A stretch of 22,681 nucleotides of DNA from the IMG/VR virus record IMGVR_UViG_3300042310_000245, positions 1-22,681 of that record. One strand, written 5' to 3'. The stretch comes from a virus. The position numbers and the translations under genes are program-made. The notes under the pieces are model-generated. The model was not told where the DNA came from and ran no database searches. It worked only from the letters and a program-made list of their open reading frames with translations. Shown here one piece after another: positions 1 through 7,828 of the stretch (position 1 is its first letter; every line of letters starts with the position of its first letter).

Positions 1-4
1 TCAA

Positions 5-1447
5 ATGGTTAGCGGATGGTACGTTCCTAATACTGGTGGAGCCGCGCTTGGCGCGTTGCAAAATATCATTGGTGCGTATCAAGAAAGCGGCGCTAGAGAA
101 GATTTAGATAAAGCAGAGCGTGAAAAAACAGCCGCTACTATTAGGGGGTTAAATTCTATGGGAATGGAAGCGCCACCAGAAATGGCGTTGCAGGCTGGGG
201 CGCCAGAGCAAAAACCATCTTGGTGGGATAAAACTTCTGCTTTTGTTACAGGAGGCGACCAACCTCAATCAGTTCCTGCACAGCCTATGGCGCAAAATGT
301 AGCTAAAGGCGTGTCGTCTGAAGATATAGACCGTCAATCATTAGCGATGTCAGTTGTTAATCCTGAAGTTGGCGCTATGGCGCAGACTATAGGTAACAAT
401 CAAGCTAATAGAGAAGCGCGAAGAATAGCCGCTCAAGACACCGCAGACCTTAGACGGTGGATGTTGTTGCAAACTGAGCAAGGCAGAAATACTCGACAAG
501 ACAAAAACATTGACTTTAAAGGTAAAGAAGGCGATTTAAATCGGCAAAATCACATTGACATACGCATGATTCCTTCACCAAATAGCGGCGGTACGCCTTC
601 ATATTCTTCGGTGTCATTGCCGGACGGCTCTGTTGGCGTCATTGACCATCGTACAGGGGAAATCAAGCCTTACGCCGCTGCTGGCGGAGCGTTGGGGGGC
701 GGGGCTAAACCGTTTACAGATTCAGAAATTGCTTCTTTTGGGCAACTTTATAAAGGGCAACAAGCCGGAATAAACCCTAGAATCCCTGCCAAAACTCAAC
801 TTCGTTACCAAGAGTGGCTAGCTAAAAATGGCGGCGATGTTAATGATATTGTAAGCGGAAGCGCTGCCGCTAAGGCTGGTACATCAGCATTAGGAGCGCA
901 AACTAAACAATTTGAAGCCGCTAAGAATTTTAGTGATACGTTTGATAAAAATGCTCAAATGGCACTTGAATTTAGCGATACCGTTGCGCGGACTAAATCT
1001 CCAATAGCTAATCAACTTATCCAGTCATGGCAGTCAAGCGGCGTTCAAAACCCTGAATTGAAATCGTTTAAAAACGCTACCGAAACTGCCGTTAATGAGT
1101 ATGCTAAAATTATGTCCGGCAGCACGGGGTCTTCAGCCGTATCTGTTGCAGCAGCTAAACACGCTCGTGAAATGTTAAGCACTGCCGACAGCCCTGAAAC
1201 ATATAAAATGGCTATTCAAACTTTACGACGAGAAGCTGATAACAGACTTGAAAGTTTTAAAACAGGCACTGCCGACATTAGCGCTCGACTTGCTAATCCT
1301 CAACAACCTGTTCAACAACCCGTACAACAACCCGTACAACAACCCGTACAACAACCCGTACAACAACCCGTACAACAAGCGCCTGTGGGCATACCTCCAC
1401 AAACCGACATTATGGCTGAAATGCGCAGACGAGGGCTTGTAAAATGA
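5..1447 (+). CDS. Putative internal virion / ejection protein with C-terminal QQPV repeats
   Basis: 480 residues from the first ATG, but only four bases lie upstream, so the start is not secure. The protein is rich in Ala, Gly and Gln, has no catalytic motif I recognise and no signal peptide. Residues about 30-160 look helical and charged. Residues 433-456 are six perfect QQPV units, followed by a short tail that includes MAEMRRRG. Its place directly before a 942-residue glycine/alanine-rich protein and the tail fibres fits the internal core or DNA-ejection proteins of podoviruses. That role is inferred from position and composition, not from a domain match. Its TGA overlaps the next ATG as ATGA, so the two are probably translationally coupled. 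Confidence 0.6.
   Translation: MVSGWYVPNTGGAALGALQNIIGAYQESGAREDLDKAEREKTAATIRGLNSMGMEAPPEMALQAGAPEQKPSWWDKTSAFVTGGDQPQSVPAQPMAQNVAKGVSSEDIDRQSLAMSVVNPEVGAMAQTIGNNQANREARRIAAQDTADLRRWMLLQTEQGRNTRQDKNIDFKGKEGDLNRQNHIDIRMIPSPNSGGTPSYSSVSLPDGSVGVIDHRTGEIKPYAAAGGALGGGAKPFTDSEIASFGQLYKGQQAGINPRIPAKTQLRYQEWLAKNGGDVNDIVSGSAAAKAGTSALGAQTKQFEAAKNFSDTFDKNAQMALEFSDTVARTKSPIANQLIQSWQSSGVQNPELKSFKNATETAVNEYAKIMSGSTGSSAVSVAAAKHAREMLSTADSPETYKMAIQTLRREADNRLESFKTGTADISARLANPQQPVQQPVQQPVQQPVQQPVQQPVQQAPVGIPPQTDIMAEMRRRGLVK
1301..1372 (+). repeat. 12-bp in-frame tandem repeat encoding (QQPV)6
   Basis: Six consecutive 12-bp units of the form CAACAACCYGTN. The first reads CAACAACCTGTT and the other five are identical CAACAACCCGTA. 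A seventh, degenerate unit (CAACAAGCGCCT) follows. The unit is a multiple of three, so copy-number changes keep the reading frame. The near-perfect identity suggests recent expansion by slippage. Confidence 0.95.
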
Positions 1448-4272
1448 CCAATTTAAACAAATTATCTGATAACGATTTAATGGCGTTGTCTAATAACGAT
1501 TTAACTAAAGTAAGCGATGAAGGGTTATTGCATTTAAGTGGCGCGCAAACGCAGGAAGCGCCTAAACAAGAACCGTCAATGCTAAACCGGTTCATGGAGC
1601 ATCCTGTAGATACTTATGCTCAAGAGGTACAAAATTTAGCTGGAGGTGTTGCAGGCGGGGTAGCAAATACGGCTATTAACGCGGCTAATTTAGTTCAAGC
1701 AGTGCCGTCTGACAAAGCAACGGAGTACAAAGCGGCAGTTCAGCAAAAGTTGGCGGATTTAGGTGTTAAGCCTGAAAGCGGCGCGTATGGCGCGGGGCAA
1801 GTAGGTGGCGAAATAGCTGCAACATATCCTATTGGCGGTGCATTAGGTGGAGTTGCAAAGTTAGCTAAAGCACCTGAGCGGATTGTTCAAGCGTTAAAAT
1901 CAGGTGGGCTAAGCACCGGCGGCGAAAAAGGATTTACTAAGAATTTGATTGCTAAAACAGTTGCAGGCGCTGACGTGGGGGCACTTACAGGGCAATTAAT
2001 AGCGCCTGAAGAAGATGGAGGGTTTACGGGCGGCGCTGTAGGTGCAGGCGTAAGCGCGGCAACATCTGTCATTAATCCCGCCGCTAAATTAGGCTATAGA
2101 ATTGTTGAGCCTGTGTTTGAACGCGGGCGTGAAGCCATGGCAAGTAGAAAAATGCGTGATATTGCAGGCGGCGCGGAAAATATACCCGGCATGGTTGAGC
2201 AATTACGAAGCGGAGGTCTTACCCCCGAACAATTAGCGGTAAAAATGGATTCTCCTGAATTAGCGGGGTCTATTAGAACGTCAGAAGAATTGCACCCTAA
2301 AGAATGGGGTGCTAAACGCGCTGCTGAAGCTGAAGCGTTGGCTTCAAAAGTAAATCAAGCGCAAAGCTCACTTAGCGCTATCCATCAAGGTGAAATACCT
2401 ATTAGTGGCGTAAGCGCTAATGCGCCATATCAAAACGTGCGTGACGCGGTAATTGCACAAAAAGGCGCTCTTGAAGATACTAAAGCCGCTCGTACAGCGG
2501 AATTATTACGACAAGCTGAAACAGAGCAAGCAGGTCTTAATGAAGCAAAGCAGCAAGTGGCTAGTACAGTTGCGCAACCTGCTCAACGTGAAATTGGGCA
2601 GTCTATCGTTGCGCGTAAAGTAGCGTTAGAAGATGAAGCTAAAGCCTTAGTAAGCCCTATATACAAACAAGCCTACGAGCTTGCGCCTGAACCTTTTAGC
2701 GTTCAACCGTTAATTGATAAAGCATCTCAAATAGCAGATAAAATTTCTACCGCTATCAATAAAGATACCGCTCCTTTGACAGATAAAGCGCTTACCGTAT
2801 TTAAACAAAAAGCAGAAGAAGGCCCTGCAATTCTTGACGCCAGAGGCAATCCAATGAAAAAGACGTCCGAGGGCATACCTCATGCGGCTAAATTGGAAGA
2901 CCTTAAAGAGCTTCGCAGTGTCGTATTAAAAGAAGCAAGAAATCTTAAAGGCGACCCTAAAGCAGGGCTTACCATAGCTAATTTAGATTTATTAAGACAG
3001 GGTATTGAAGAATCTATTGCTAAACACGCACCAACTGAAGCACGAACCGTTTTTAATCAAGCCAATGAGCTTTACAGAACAACTGTTGCAGAACCGTTTA
3101 AAGAAGGCGCAGTGTCTAATTTGACGCGTCAAACAAGTAATGCTCGGCCTAAGATAAGCCCTTCGGATGTAACGGAGCGAATGCTTCAGCCAGATAGAGC
3201 GGCAGACTTTATTCGTGCGTTTGGTAATGACCCAGAAGCGCTACAAGCTATTGCAACTGGCGTTGAAGGTAAATTTAATGCCGAAGTTGTGCAAGGTGGA
3301 AAGTCTGCGGAAAAATTCTTAAAAGATAATCGTGAAGCATTAAAAACGCTTGATTCTACTGGAGCGGGAATTGAAAACCGATTAAGTGAAATTGTGCGTA
3401 ACTTTGAACCTATTGAAGCAAATCAAACCGCGCTTGGTGAGCAAGTTAAAGCAATTCCTAAAGTGGTCGATGAATCGGTAGCTAACCGACAGCGGATTAT
3501 TAGTAAATCTGCCAAAGACTTAAGCGGCGTGACTGACGCAGAGAATTTAGCTAAAGTAGCCGTTAGTGGCGATGCTCGCTTGATGGGGCGCATATTGCAC
3601 AAAATGTCGCCTGAAGCTAAACCCGAATTGGCAAAGCAAGTCATCAATAATGCGTTTGAGCCTATTACAGCAGGCGTTGAAAATGCAGGCGCTAAAACGG
3701 CTAAAGCGTTAGAAAACTCGCGTATCGCGGTAGCACTAAAAGCGACTTACGGTAAAGAAGAAGGCGCAGCTAAATTGGCTGACTTTAAAGAAACCGCGCA
3801 CGTTCAATCAATGATTGAAAAAGTTAAAAAAGAAGCACCTGCGCACCCATATGCCACCGCGCAAGCGTTAGACAACTTGACTGAAGGTAAGCCTCAAGTT
3901 AAACGTGCAGTAGAAGATATATTGGCTACGCTTAGCGACCAGCGGAAATTTGCTGAATTGGCGTCTAGCGGACGTAAAGCAAAAGAAGGAACAATTAAAA
4001 TGGCGACTGAAGCTACGCCGACGTTACCTTTTTCGTTAACTGAAGGCTTTTCGTTAGTTAAATGGATTCACACTTCTTTATTAAAATCAGCAGACGCTAA
4101 ACTTGCAGATAAAATTTCTAAAGAATTGATGTCGTCAGAAGCGTTTGCTACTGCGCTAGAACGCGCTCAAAAAGCTGAGGAATACGCAATTCCCTCTGCT
4201 GCTATAGAATATGGTAGAATCCTTCCACGCACTGCTGCTGGCGCAGTCACCTCAATAACAGGAGTAAAATAA
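1444..4272 (+). CDS. Large internal virion / ejection-type structural protein
   Basis: 942 residues. The N-terminus carries three imperfect copies of an LS-x-DL motif (SDNDLMALS, NNDLTKVS, DEGLLHLS), a pattern I associate with large phage virion proteins. Glycine/alanine-rich hydrophobic stretches lie near residues 62-80, 113-132 and 190-212 and could interact with membranes. The remaining roughly 700 residues are Ala/Glu/Lys-rich and predicted mostly helical and coiled-coil, with no lytic motif that I can see. Size, composition and position before the tail fibres fit a podoviral internal core protein that is ejected with the DNA. This is inference. It starts at an ATGA overlap with the upstream gene and ends TAATG into the next one. 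Confidence 0.6.
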   Translation: MTNLNKLSDNDLMALSNNDLTKVSDEGLLHLSGAQTQEAPKQEPSMLNRFMEHPVDTYAQEVQNLAGGVAGGVANTAINAANLVQAVPSDKATEYKAAVQQKLADLGVKPESGAYGAGQVGGEIAATYPIGGALGGVAKLAKAPERIVQALKSGGLSTGGEKGFTKNLIAKTVAGADVGALTGQLIAPEEDGGFTGGAVGAGVSAATSVINPAAKLGYRIVEPVFERGREAMASRKMRDIAGGAENIPGMVEQLRSGGLTPEQLAVKMDSPELAGSIRTSEELHPKEWGAKRAAEAEALASKVNQAQSSLSAIHQGEIPISGVSANAPYQNVRDAVIAQKGALEDTKAARTAELLRQAETEQAGLNEAKQQVASTVAQPAQREIGQSIVARKVALEDEAKALVSPIYKQAYELAPEPFSVQPLIDKASQIADKISTAINKDTAPLTDKALTVFKQKAEEGPAILDARGNPMKKTSEGIPHAAKLEDLKELRSVVLKEARNLKGDPKAGLTIANLDLLRQGIEESIAKHAPTEARTVFNQANELYRTTVAEPFKEGAVSNLTRQTSNARPKISPSDVTERMLQPDRAADFIRAFGNDPEALQAIATGVEGKFNAEVVQGGKSAEKFLKDNREALKTLDSTGAGIENRLSEIVRNFEPIEANQTALGEQVKAIPKVVDESVANRQRIISKSAKDLSGVTDAENLAKVAVSGDARLMGRILHKMSPEAKPELAKQVINNAFEPITAGVENAGAKTAKALENSRIAVALKATYGKEEGAAKLADFKETAHVQSMIEKVKKEAPAHPYATAQALDNLTEGKPQVKRAVEDILATLSDQRKFAELASSGRKAKEGTIKMATEATPTLPFSLTEGFSLVKWIHTSLLKSADAKLADKISKELMSSEAFATALERAQKAEEYAIPSAAIEYGRILPRTAAGAVTSITGVK

Positions 4273-5042
4273 TGGCTTTTAATGGCTCTGGGACATATAA
4301 CCTGCCTGCTGGCAACCCCGTTGTTACCGGCACAACGATTTCATCATCAACAACTAACACAACCAACAGTGACATTGCAACGGCGTTGACAAACTGTATC
4401 ACGCGTGACGGTCAGTCTACGCCGTCAGCTAACTTGCCAATGAACGCTAAGAAACTCACAGGTCTTGCCGCTGGCACGTCTGCTGGGGACAGTGTGCGCT
4501 ATGAGCAAGTAGTGCTTTCGGCTTCATTAGGTACAAACGTAGCAACGTTTCTTGCAACACCCTCAAGTGCAAATTTAGCTGCTGCGTTAACGGATGAAAC
4601 TGGAAGTGGGGCTGCAGTTTTTGCTACCTCCCCCACTCTTGTAACTCCCGTGCTTGGCACACCTTCTAGCGGTACTTTGTCATCTTGTACGGTTGATGGA
4701 ACAAATGGCGTTGGTTTTAGAAATATCCCTATAAACAGCCAAAGCGCCGCTTACACAGCGGTACTAGCGGATTCTGGTAAGTGTATTTTTCACCCAAGCA
4801 CTGACGCTAATGCGCGGACGTTTACTATCCCTGCAAATAGCTCAGTAGCGTATCCAATTGGCACAGCTATTTCTTTTGTTAATATGACTTCACAAGTGGT
4901 TAGTATCGCAATCACAACAGACACGATGTATTTAGCTGGTACAGGCACAACAGGTACACGTTCACTTGCTCAGTACGGCACAGCAACAGCGTTAAAAATT
5001 GAATCTAATAAATGGATTATTTCTGGTGCGGGGTTGACCTAA
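4272..5042 (+). CDS. Phage tail fibre / collar-type protein
   Basis: 256 residues, Ser/Thr/Ala/Gly-rich and poor in charged residues. The N-terminal section (NAKKLTGLAAGTSAGDSVRY, residues about 58-77) is the linker typical of phage tail fibres that mount a C-terminal receptor-binding part. The centre has the repeated-type segment FATSPTLVTPVLGTPSSGTL, seen in many trimeric fibre shafts. The C-terminal 100 residues look beta-rich and probably form the distal tip. The start is fixed by TAATG overlap with the upstream stop, and its own TAA overlaps the next ATG in the same way. It probably acts in host recognition together with the DUF1566 protein downstream. Confidence 0.75.
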   Translation: MAFNGSGTYNLPAGNPVVTGTTISSSTTNTTNSDIATALTNCITRDGQSTPSANLPMNAKKLTGLAAGTSAGDSVRYEQVVLSASLGTNVATFLATPSSANLAAALTDETGSGAAVFATSPTLVTPVLGTPSSGTLSSCTVDGTNGVGFRNIPINSQSAAYTAVLADSGKCIFHPSTDANARTFTIPANSSVAYPIGTAISFVNMTSQVVSIAITTDTMYLAGTGTTGTRSLAQYGTATALKIESNKWIISGAGLT

Positions 5043-5704
5043 TGAGTGGGATTCAACAAATGTTAACGGGCGGGACTTATAAACCGGCAGGGCCAACTGT
5101 TATTGGTCAAGCGTTTGGCGGGGGTTTTTATGCTGGACAAATATCAACTACAGCAAATGGTGTAGCTGATTATTATTTAATTGTTGCACCTAAAGCAACT
5201 GGGCAAAATACTAGTAAAACATGGGGGCCTACGGGGGTATCAACAGGTGTAACGTCTGTAATTGCTGGACCTACAAATAGCGCATCTTTAGCGGCATTAG
5301 GGGCAGCATATCAAGCAGCAACCTTTTGTGAAGGCTTAACTATTGGAGACTACTCGGATTGGTATCTACCTGCAAAAAACGAACTTGAAGTTTTATACTA
5401 TTTTTTAAAGCCTTCCTCGCTTTCTAATAATACAGACGGGGGTAACAATGTCAATGCTGTGTCACCAGAACCAATTAGCACTTTTTATACAAGTGGTTCA
5501 CCAGCTCGAACAAGTGCAACTAATTTTCAAATGATAGGAGGAGGAAGTGAAGCATTTGCAGAAGAACTTTATTGGACATCTTCAGAGCGTACCGCTAATT
5601 ACGCATGGTCTCAACTTTTTTCGACTGGACTTCAAGACGATAGTAGGTTTAAAAATTATAGCGCATATGCATATGTTAGAGCAGTTCGCAGAATACCCGT
5701 ATAA
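5042..5704 (+). CDS. Tail-tip protein with DUF1566 (Lcl C-terminal) C-type-lectin-like domain
   Basis: 220 residues from the ATG at 5042, which overlaps the upstream TAA as TAATG. An in-frame ATG at 5012 would add ten residues but lies inside the fibre gene and has no better support. The C-terminal half carries the DUF1566/Lcl signature: DWYLPAKNELEVLY, then YWTSSE, AWSQLFSTG and the terminal YVRAVRRIPV. These domains adopt a C-type-lectin-like fold and often form the adhesive tip of phage fibres. The first roughly 100 residues are Gly/Ala/Ser-rich and probably attach to the tail. The same fold is a common target of diversity-generating retroelements, but no reverse transcriptase or template repeat is visible here. 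Confidence 0.8.
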   Translation: MSGIQQMLTGGTYKPAGPTVIGQAFGGGFYAGQISTTANGVADYYLIVAPKATGQNTSKTWGPTGVSTGVTSVIAGPTNSASLAALGAAYQAATFCEGLTIGDYSDWYLPAKNELEVLYYFLKPSSLSNNTDGGNNVNAVSPEPISTFYTSGSPARTSATNFQMIGGGSEAFAEELYWTSSERTANYAWSQLFSTGLQDDSRFKNYSAYAYVRAVRRIPV

Positions 5705-5722
5705 AAACAGGAGAACATTATT

Positions 5723-6130
5723 ATGTACATACAACTAACAAACATCGACGCAGACACAGGTATTCTTTGCACAGAAGCTCCGATGCGAACTGGTCCAGTT
5801 TTACCAGACGTAAAGGGGTATCAATTTATCTTTGCAAAAGAGTCTGTTTACCCTATTGATACTAACGCTGATGGTTCGTATGCTGAAGCACCTCTTTATT
5901 ATGGAACGTGTGATGATGATGCAGATACAACACTAGTAGGTGTTTTAAAAGTGCTAACACAAGTTGAATTTGATGCGGATAAACAGGCAGAACATCAAGC
6001 TAGAAAGCCATACCCTTCATGGGTTGGTGATATTGATACTATGTCATGGCAACCGCCTGTAACGTATCCACAAGACGGAAAATACTATCAATGGGATGAA
6101 TCAATAATTAACTGGGTTGAGGTAGCTTAA
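5723..6130 (+). CDS. Tail-fibre-associated / fibre-assembly-like protein
   Basis: 135 residues, acidic, preceded by a good Shine-Dalgarno (AGGAGA at 5709-5714). The C-terminus has the pattern YPSWVGDIDTMSWQPPVTYP followed by YYQWDESIINWVEV. I recognise this as a recurring module at the ends of phage tail or fibre-assembly-like proteins, with paired aromatic W/Y repeats. No enzymatic motif is visible. Its position directly behind the receptor-binding genes suggests a fibre chaperone or minor tip component. That function is inferred from position and the C-terminal pattern only. It ends TAATG into the next gene. Confidence 0.55.
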   Translation: MYIQLTNIDADTGILCTEAPMRTGPVLPDVKGYQFIFAKESVYPIDTNADGSYAEAPLYYGTCDDDADTTLVGVLKVLTQVEFDADKQAEHQARKPYPSWVGDIDTMSWQPPVTYPQDGKYYQWDESIINWVEVA

Positions 6131-6486
6131 TGGAGCATTTTATCTCTTTACTGTTCCTTGCACGGGATGTCGCGCACCGTGAGCATTTGCGGACGCGTAG
6201 CTTTGCCGCGCACATAGCGCTTAACGACTTTTATCATGAGATTATCGAGCAAGCGGACGGCATTACAGAGGCGTATCAGGGCAGCTATCAGCTCCTTAAA
6301 GACCTTGAGATTATCGGCAGTAAAAACGTCGATAATATTGAAGACTTCTTAAAGAAACAAGTGACGTGGATTGATGAAAACCGCTATAAAGTTTGCGGTA
6401 AAGATGACACGCCAATTCAAAACTTGATTGACGGTATTATGGAAACCTATTTTACCGTTCTTTATAAACTTAGATTCTTGAAGTGA
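6130..6486 (+). CDS. Small ferritin/Dps-like phage protein (DUF5856-like)
   Basis: 118 residues, predicted nearly all helical. The segment HLRTRSFAAHIALNDFYHEI, then ADGITEAYQG, matches the pattern H..T.S.A.H.AL..FY..I...AD...EAYQG. I recall this from small phage proteins (DUF5856-type) with a ferritin/Dps-like helical bundle. Several His, Asp and Glu residues are spaced as in such bundles, but I cannot prove a metal site. The gene overlaps the upstream TAA (TAATG) and precedes the lysis cassette. Its role in phage biology is unknown to me; protection of virion DNA is one possibility. Confidence 0.55.
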   Translation: MEHFISLLFLARDVAHREHLRTRSFAAHIALNDFYHEIIEQADGITEAYQGSYQLLKDLEIIGSKNVDNIEDFLKKQVTWIDENRYKVCGKDDTPIQNLIDGIMETYFTVLYKLRFLK

Positions 6487-6493
6487 GGTCGAG

Positions 6494-6706
6494 ATGCCCG
6501 ACGAAGCCTGCCGCCTTGCTAAAGTAGAACAGCGCATTGATGCGCTAGAAGAAGTGTTTGATGACAGAGGGAAAAAGTTAGATGCTATCATAGCCGCGCT
6601 TGACGAAATGAAAACCGAGCAAACGCGCTACAAAGGCTTTATCGGCGGTATCGTATTTACCATTGGAGCGATATTTTCTTTTATTGCTTGGTGGACGAGT
6701 AAGTAA
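6494..6706 (+). CDS. Coiled-coil plus C-terminal membrane anchor protein (XhlA/holin-associated type)
   Basis: 70 residues with Shine-Dalgarno GAGGT just upstream of the ATG. Residues about 5-45 form a charged amphipathic helix or coiled coil (KVEQRIDALEEVFDDRGKKL). Residues 48-67 form one transmembrane segment (GFIGGIVFTIGAIFSFIAWW), followed by a short TSK tail. This architecture is that of haemolysin XhlA-like and similar small lysis proteins found beside holins. It is the first of three small membrane proteins directly before the endolysin, so a role in lysis timing or holin function is likely. Exact function is inferred. Confidence 0.6.
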   Translation: MPDEACRLAKVEQRIDALEEVFDDRGKKLDAIIAALDEMKTEQTRYKGFIGGIVFTIGAIFSFIAWWTSK

Positions 6707-6975
6707 TGGAGTTCTTACAGTTTGCTTCGGACGTAGGATTTCCTATCGCGGCGGCGACTGGCGGAATGTATTTTGTCTACCTGACGCAAAAATTCTTGCT
6801 CGATAGTGTGCTTGAGAAGATTAAAAGCCTAATAGGCATCATCAAGCAACTTGATAAGCGCGTTACCGCTATGTCATGTGACATCACCAAAATTGATGAT
6901 TTGGCGTCAACGGCGCTTAACATACCGCAAGAAAAAGACAGACCAAGACCGCCTCCTGTTGAGAGGAAAGATTAA
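6706..6975 (+). CDS. Holin-like membrane protein, paralogue A
   Basis: 89 residues. One hydrophobic segment near residues 10-28 (VGFPIAAATGGMYFVYLTQK) is followed by an amphipathic helix (KIKSLIGIIKQLDKRVTAM) and a Pro/Arg-rich charged tail (RPRPPPVERKD). The layout resembles small single-pass holins of the BhlA kind. The following gene has the same plan with recognisable similarity: GFPI plus GG and a Y-x-V-Y motif in the membrane segment, then a Q-x-R-V helix. The two are therefore probably tandem duplicates. TAATG overlaps link it to both neighbours. One copy could act as holin and the other as antiholin, but this cannot be decided from sequence. Confidence 0.6.
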   Translation: MEFLQFASDVGFPIAAATGGMYFVYLTQKFLLDSVLEKIKSLIGIIKQLDKRVTAMSCDITKIDDLASTALNIPQEKDRPRPPPVERKD

Positions 6976-7217
6976 TGGACGCCGATGCAATCGCTAAATA
7001 TATTAACCAGTATGGATTCCCAATTATCGCTGCTGGCGGTATGGGTTATATTGTCTACTTTGTATGGCTTTGGGCAACCACCGTCGTAAAGCCTATTCTG
7101 CAAGAAGCCACAGACGCGCTAATTGAGCTAATCGACCAAGTGCGGGTGCTAGATAACGACATGATAAGACTGACGCAAAAACTGACCACTATTCTATTGC
7201 TACGGGAAAAGAAATGA
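6975..7217 (+). CDS. Holin-like membrane protein, paralogue B
   Basis: 80 residues with one transmembrane segment near residues 13-36 (YGFPIIAAGGMGYIVYFVWL). An amphipathic helix (ELIDQVRVLDNDMIRLTQKL) and a short basic end (REKK) follow. It resembles the preceding 89-residue protein in order and key residues, but lacks that protein's Pro/Arg-rich tail. Its last codons overlap the endolysin start as ATGA. Because the endolysin has no export signal, at least one of the three small membrane proteins here should supply the holin function. Confidence 0.6.
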   Translation: MDADAIAKYINQYGFPIIAAGGMGYIVYFVWLWATTVVKPILQEATDALIELIDQVRVLDNDMIRLTQKLTTILLLREKK

Positions 7218-7660
7218 AGATAGGTGAAAAAGGGTTAGCCCTAATTAAAGAATTTGAAGGTTGTAAGCTGCAAAGCTATAAATGCCCGGCAGGTGTTTGG
7301 ACGATTGGCATAGGCTCAACTCGCTACGCTGACGGAACACCTGTAAAAGTCAATCAGGCGCTACCAACCGAAGCGGCGGCTTTGCATTTGCTTGCGCAAA
7401 CGCTTGCTCCATACGAACACGCTGTAAACGCGGTTAAGGTCGAGCTAACGCAGAACGAGTTTGATGCGCTGGTATGCTTTTGCTATAACATTGGCACGGG
7501 CAACTTTGTTTCGTCAACGCTTGTTAAGATGCTAAAAGCCGATGAACCTAAGTCTGAAATAGCGGCGCAGTTTCTGCGCTGGAACAAGGCTGGCGGTAAA
7601 GTATTAGCCGGTCTTACTCGACGCAGAAATGCAGAAGCGGAGTTGTTTTTAAGCGAGTAA
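7214..7660 (+). CDS. Endolysin, GH24 T4-type lysozyme (muramidase)
   Basis: 148 residues, the usual length of a single-domain phage lysozyme. It hydrolyses the MurNAc-GlcNAc bond of peptidoglycan. The N-terminus shows the family catalytic arrangement E-8-(D/C)-5-T: Glu15 (KEFEG), Cys24 (YKCPAG) and Thr30 (WTIGIGS). The cysteine variant at position two is known for P22-like lysozymes. NEFDALVCFCYNIGTGNF and the C-terminal GLTRRRNAEAELF are further family hallmarks. There is no signal peptide or SAR segment, so the enzyme should be cytoplasmic until a holin opens the membrane. It overlaps the holin-like gene by ATGA. No spanin gene follows on this strand. Confidence 0.93.
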   Translation: MKIGEKGLALIKEFEGCKLQSYKCPAGVWTIGIGSTRYADGTPVKVNQALPTEAAALHLLAQTLAPYEHAVNAVKVELTQNEFDALVCFCYNIGTGNFVSSTLVKMLKADEPKSEIAAQFLRWNKAGGKVLAGLTRRRNAEAELFLSE

Positions 7661-7828
7661 ATCATCACGTTCACGAGTTGCGCGAAGGATGCAATAGCGC
7701 TGATGCAATCGCACTAAGATAGAGCGTCTACGTTTACCGTGACGCTCTGACTCAATCATCACCTGTAATTCACCTTCTGTGTAAGTATTCAAATTAAAGA
7801 AGATGTCGCGCCATGTTAAGTTGTTCAT
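7649..7828 (-). CDS. Small basic protein, 59 aa, unknown function
   Basis: Too short for most gene callers, but well supported. Its ATG overlaps the helicase TGA as ATGA and the frame stays open for 59 codons. The product begins MNNLTWRDIFFNLNTYTEGE and contains the basic run HGKRRRSILVRLHQRY. It is strongly charged, has no membrane segment and is probably helical. I recall similar W-R-D-I-F ... GKRR ... LH-R-Y proteins in other phages, without a known function. It is the last gene of the leftward chain, and its 3' end overlaps the convergent endolysin gene by 12 bases. Confidence 0.7.
   Translation of the reverse strand: MNNLTWRDIFFNLNTYTEGELQVMIESERHGKRRRSILVRLHQRYCILRATRERDDLLA
7721..7748. 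other. Strong inverted repeat inside the small gene at the convergent junction
   Basis: AGAGCGTC (7721-7728) pairs with GACGCTCT (7741-7748). An inner ACG/CGT extends the stem to 11 pairs with one bulged base and a five-base loop. There is no T-tract on either strand, so it is not a standard intrinsic terminator. It lies within about 80 bases of the point where the late and early transcripts collide, so it may pause polymerase, but it may also be a by-product of coding sequence. Confidence 0.4.

Noticed and set aside
5042-5704. Complete diversity-generating retroelement
   Set aside because: Only a plausible target protein is present. I found no reverse transcriptase and no second copy of the C-terminal segment in the window.
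5547-5738. 63-codon plus-strand frame inside the DUF1566 gene
   Set aside because: Out of frame with the recognisable YWTSSE/YVRAVR domain, and it runs over the next gene's ribosome site.
7661-7748. Intrinsic terminator after the endolysin
   Set aside because: The strong stem at 7721-7748 has no T-tract on either side and lies inside a probable coding sequence.
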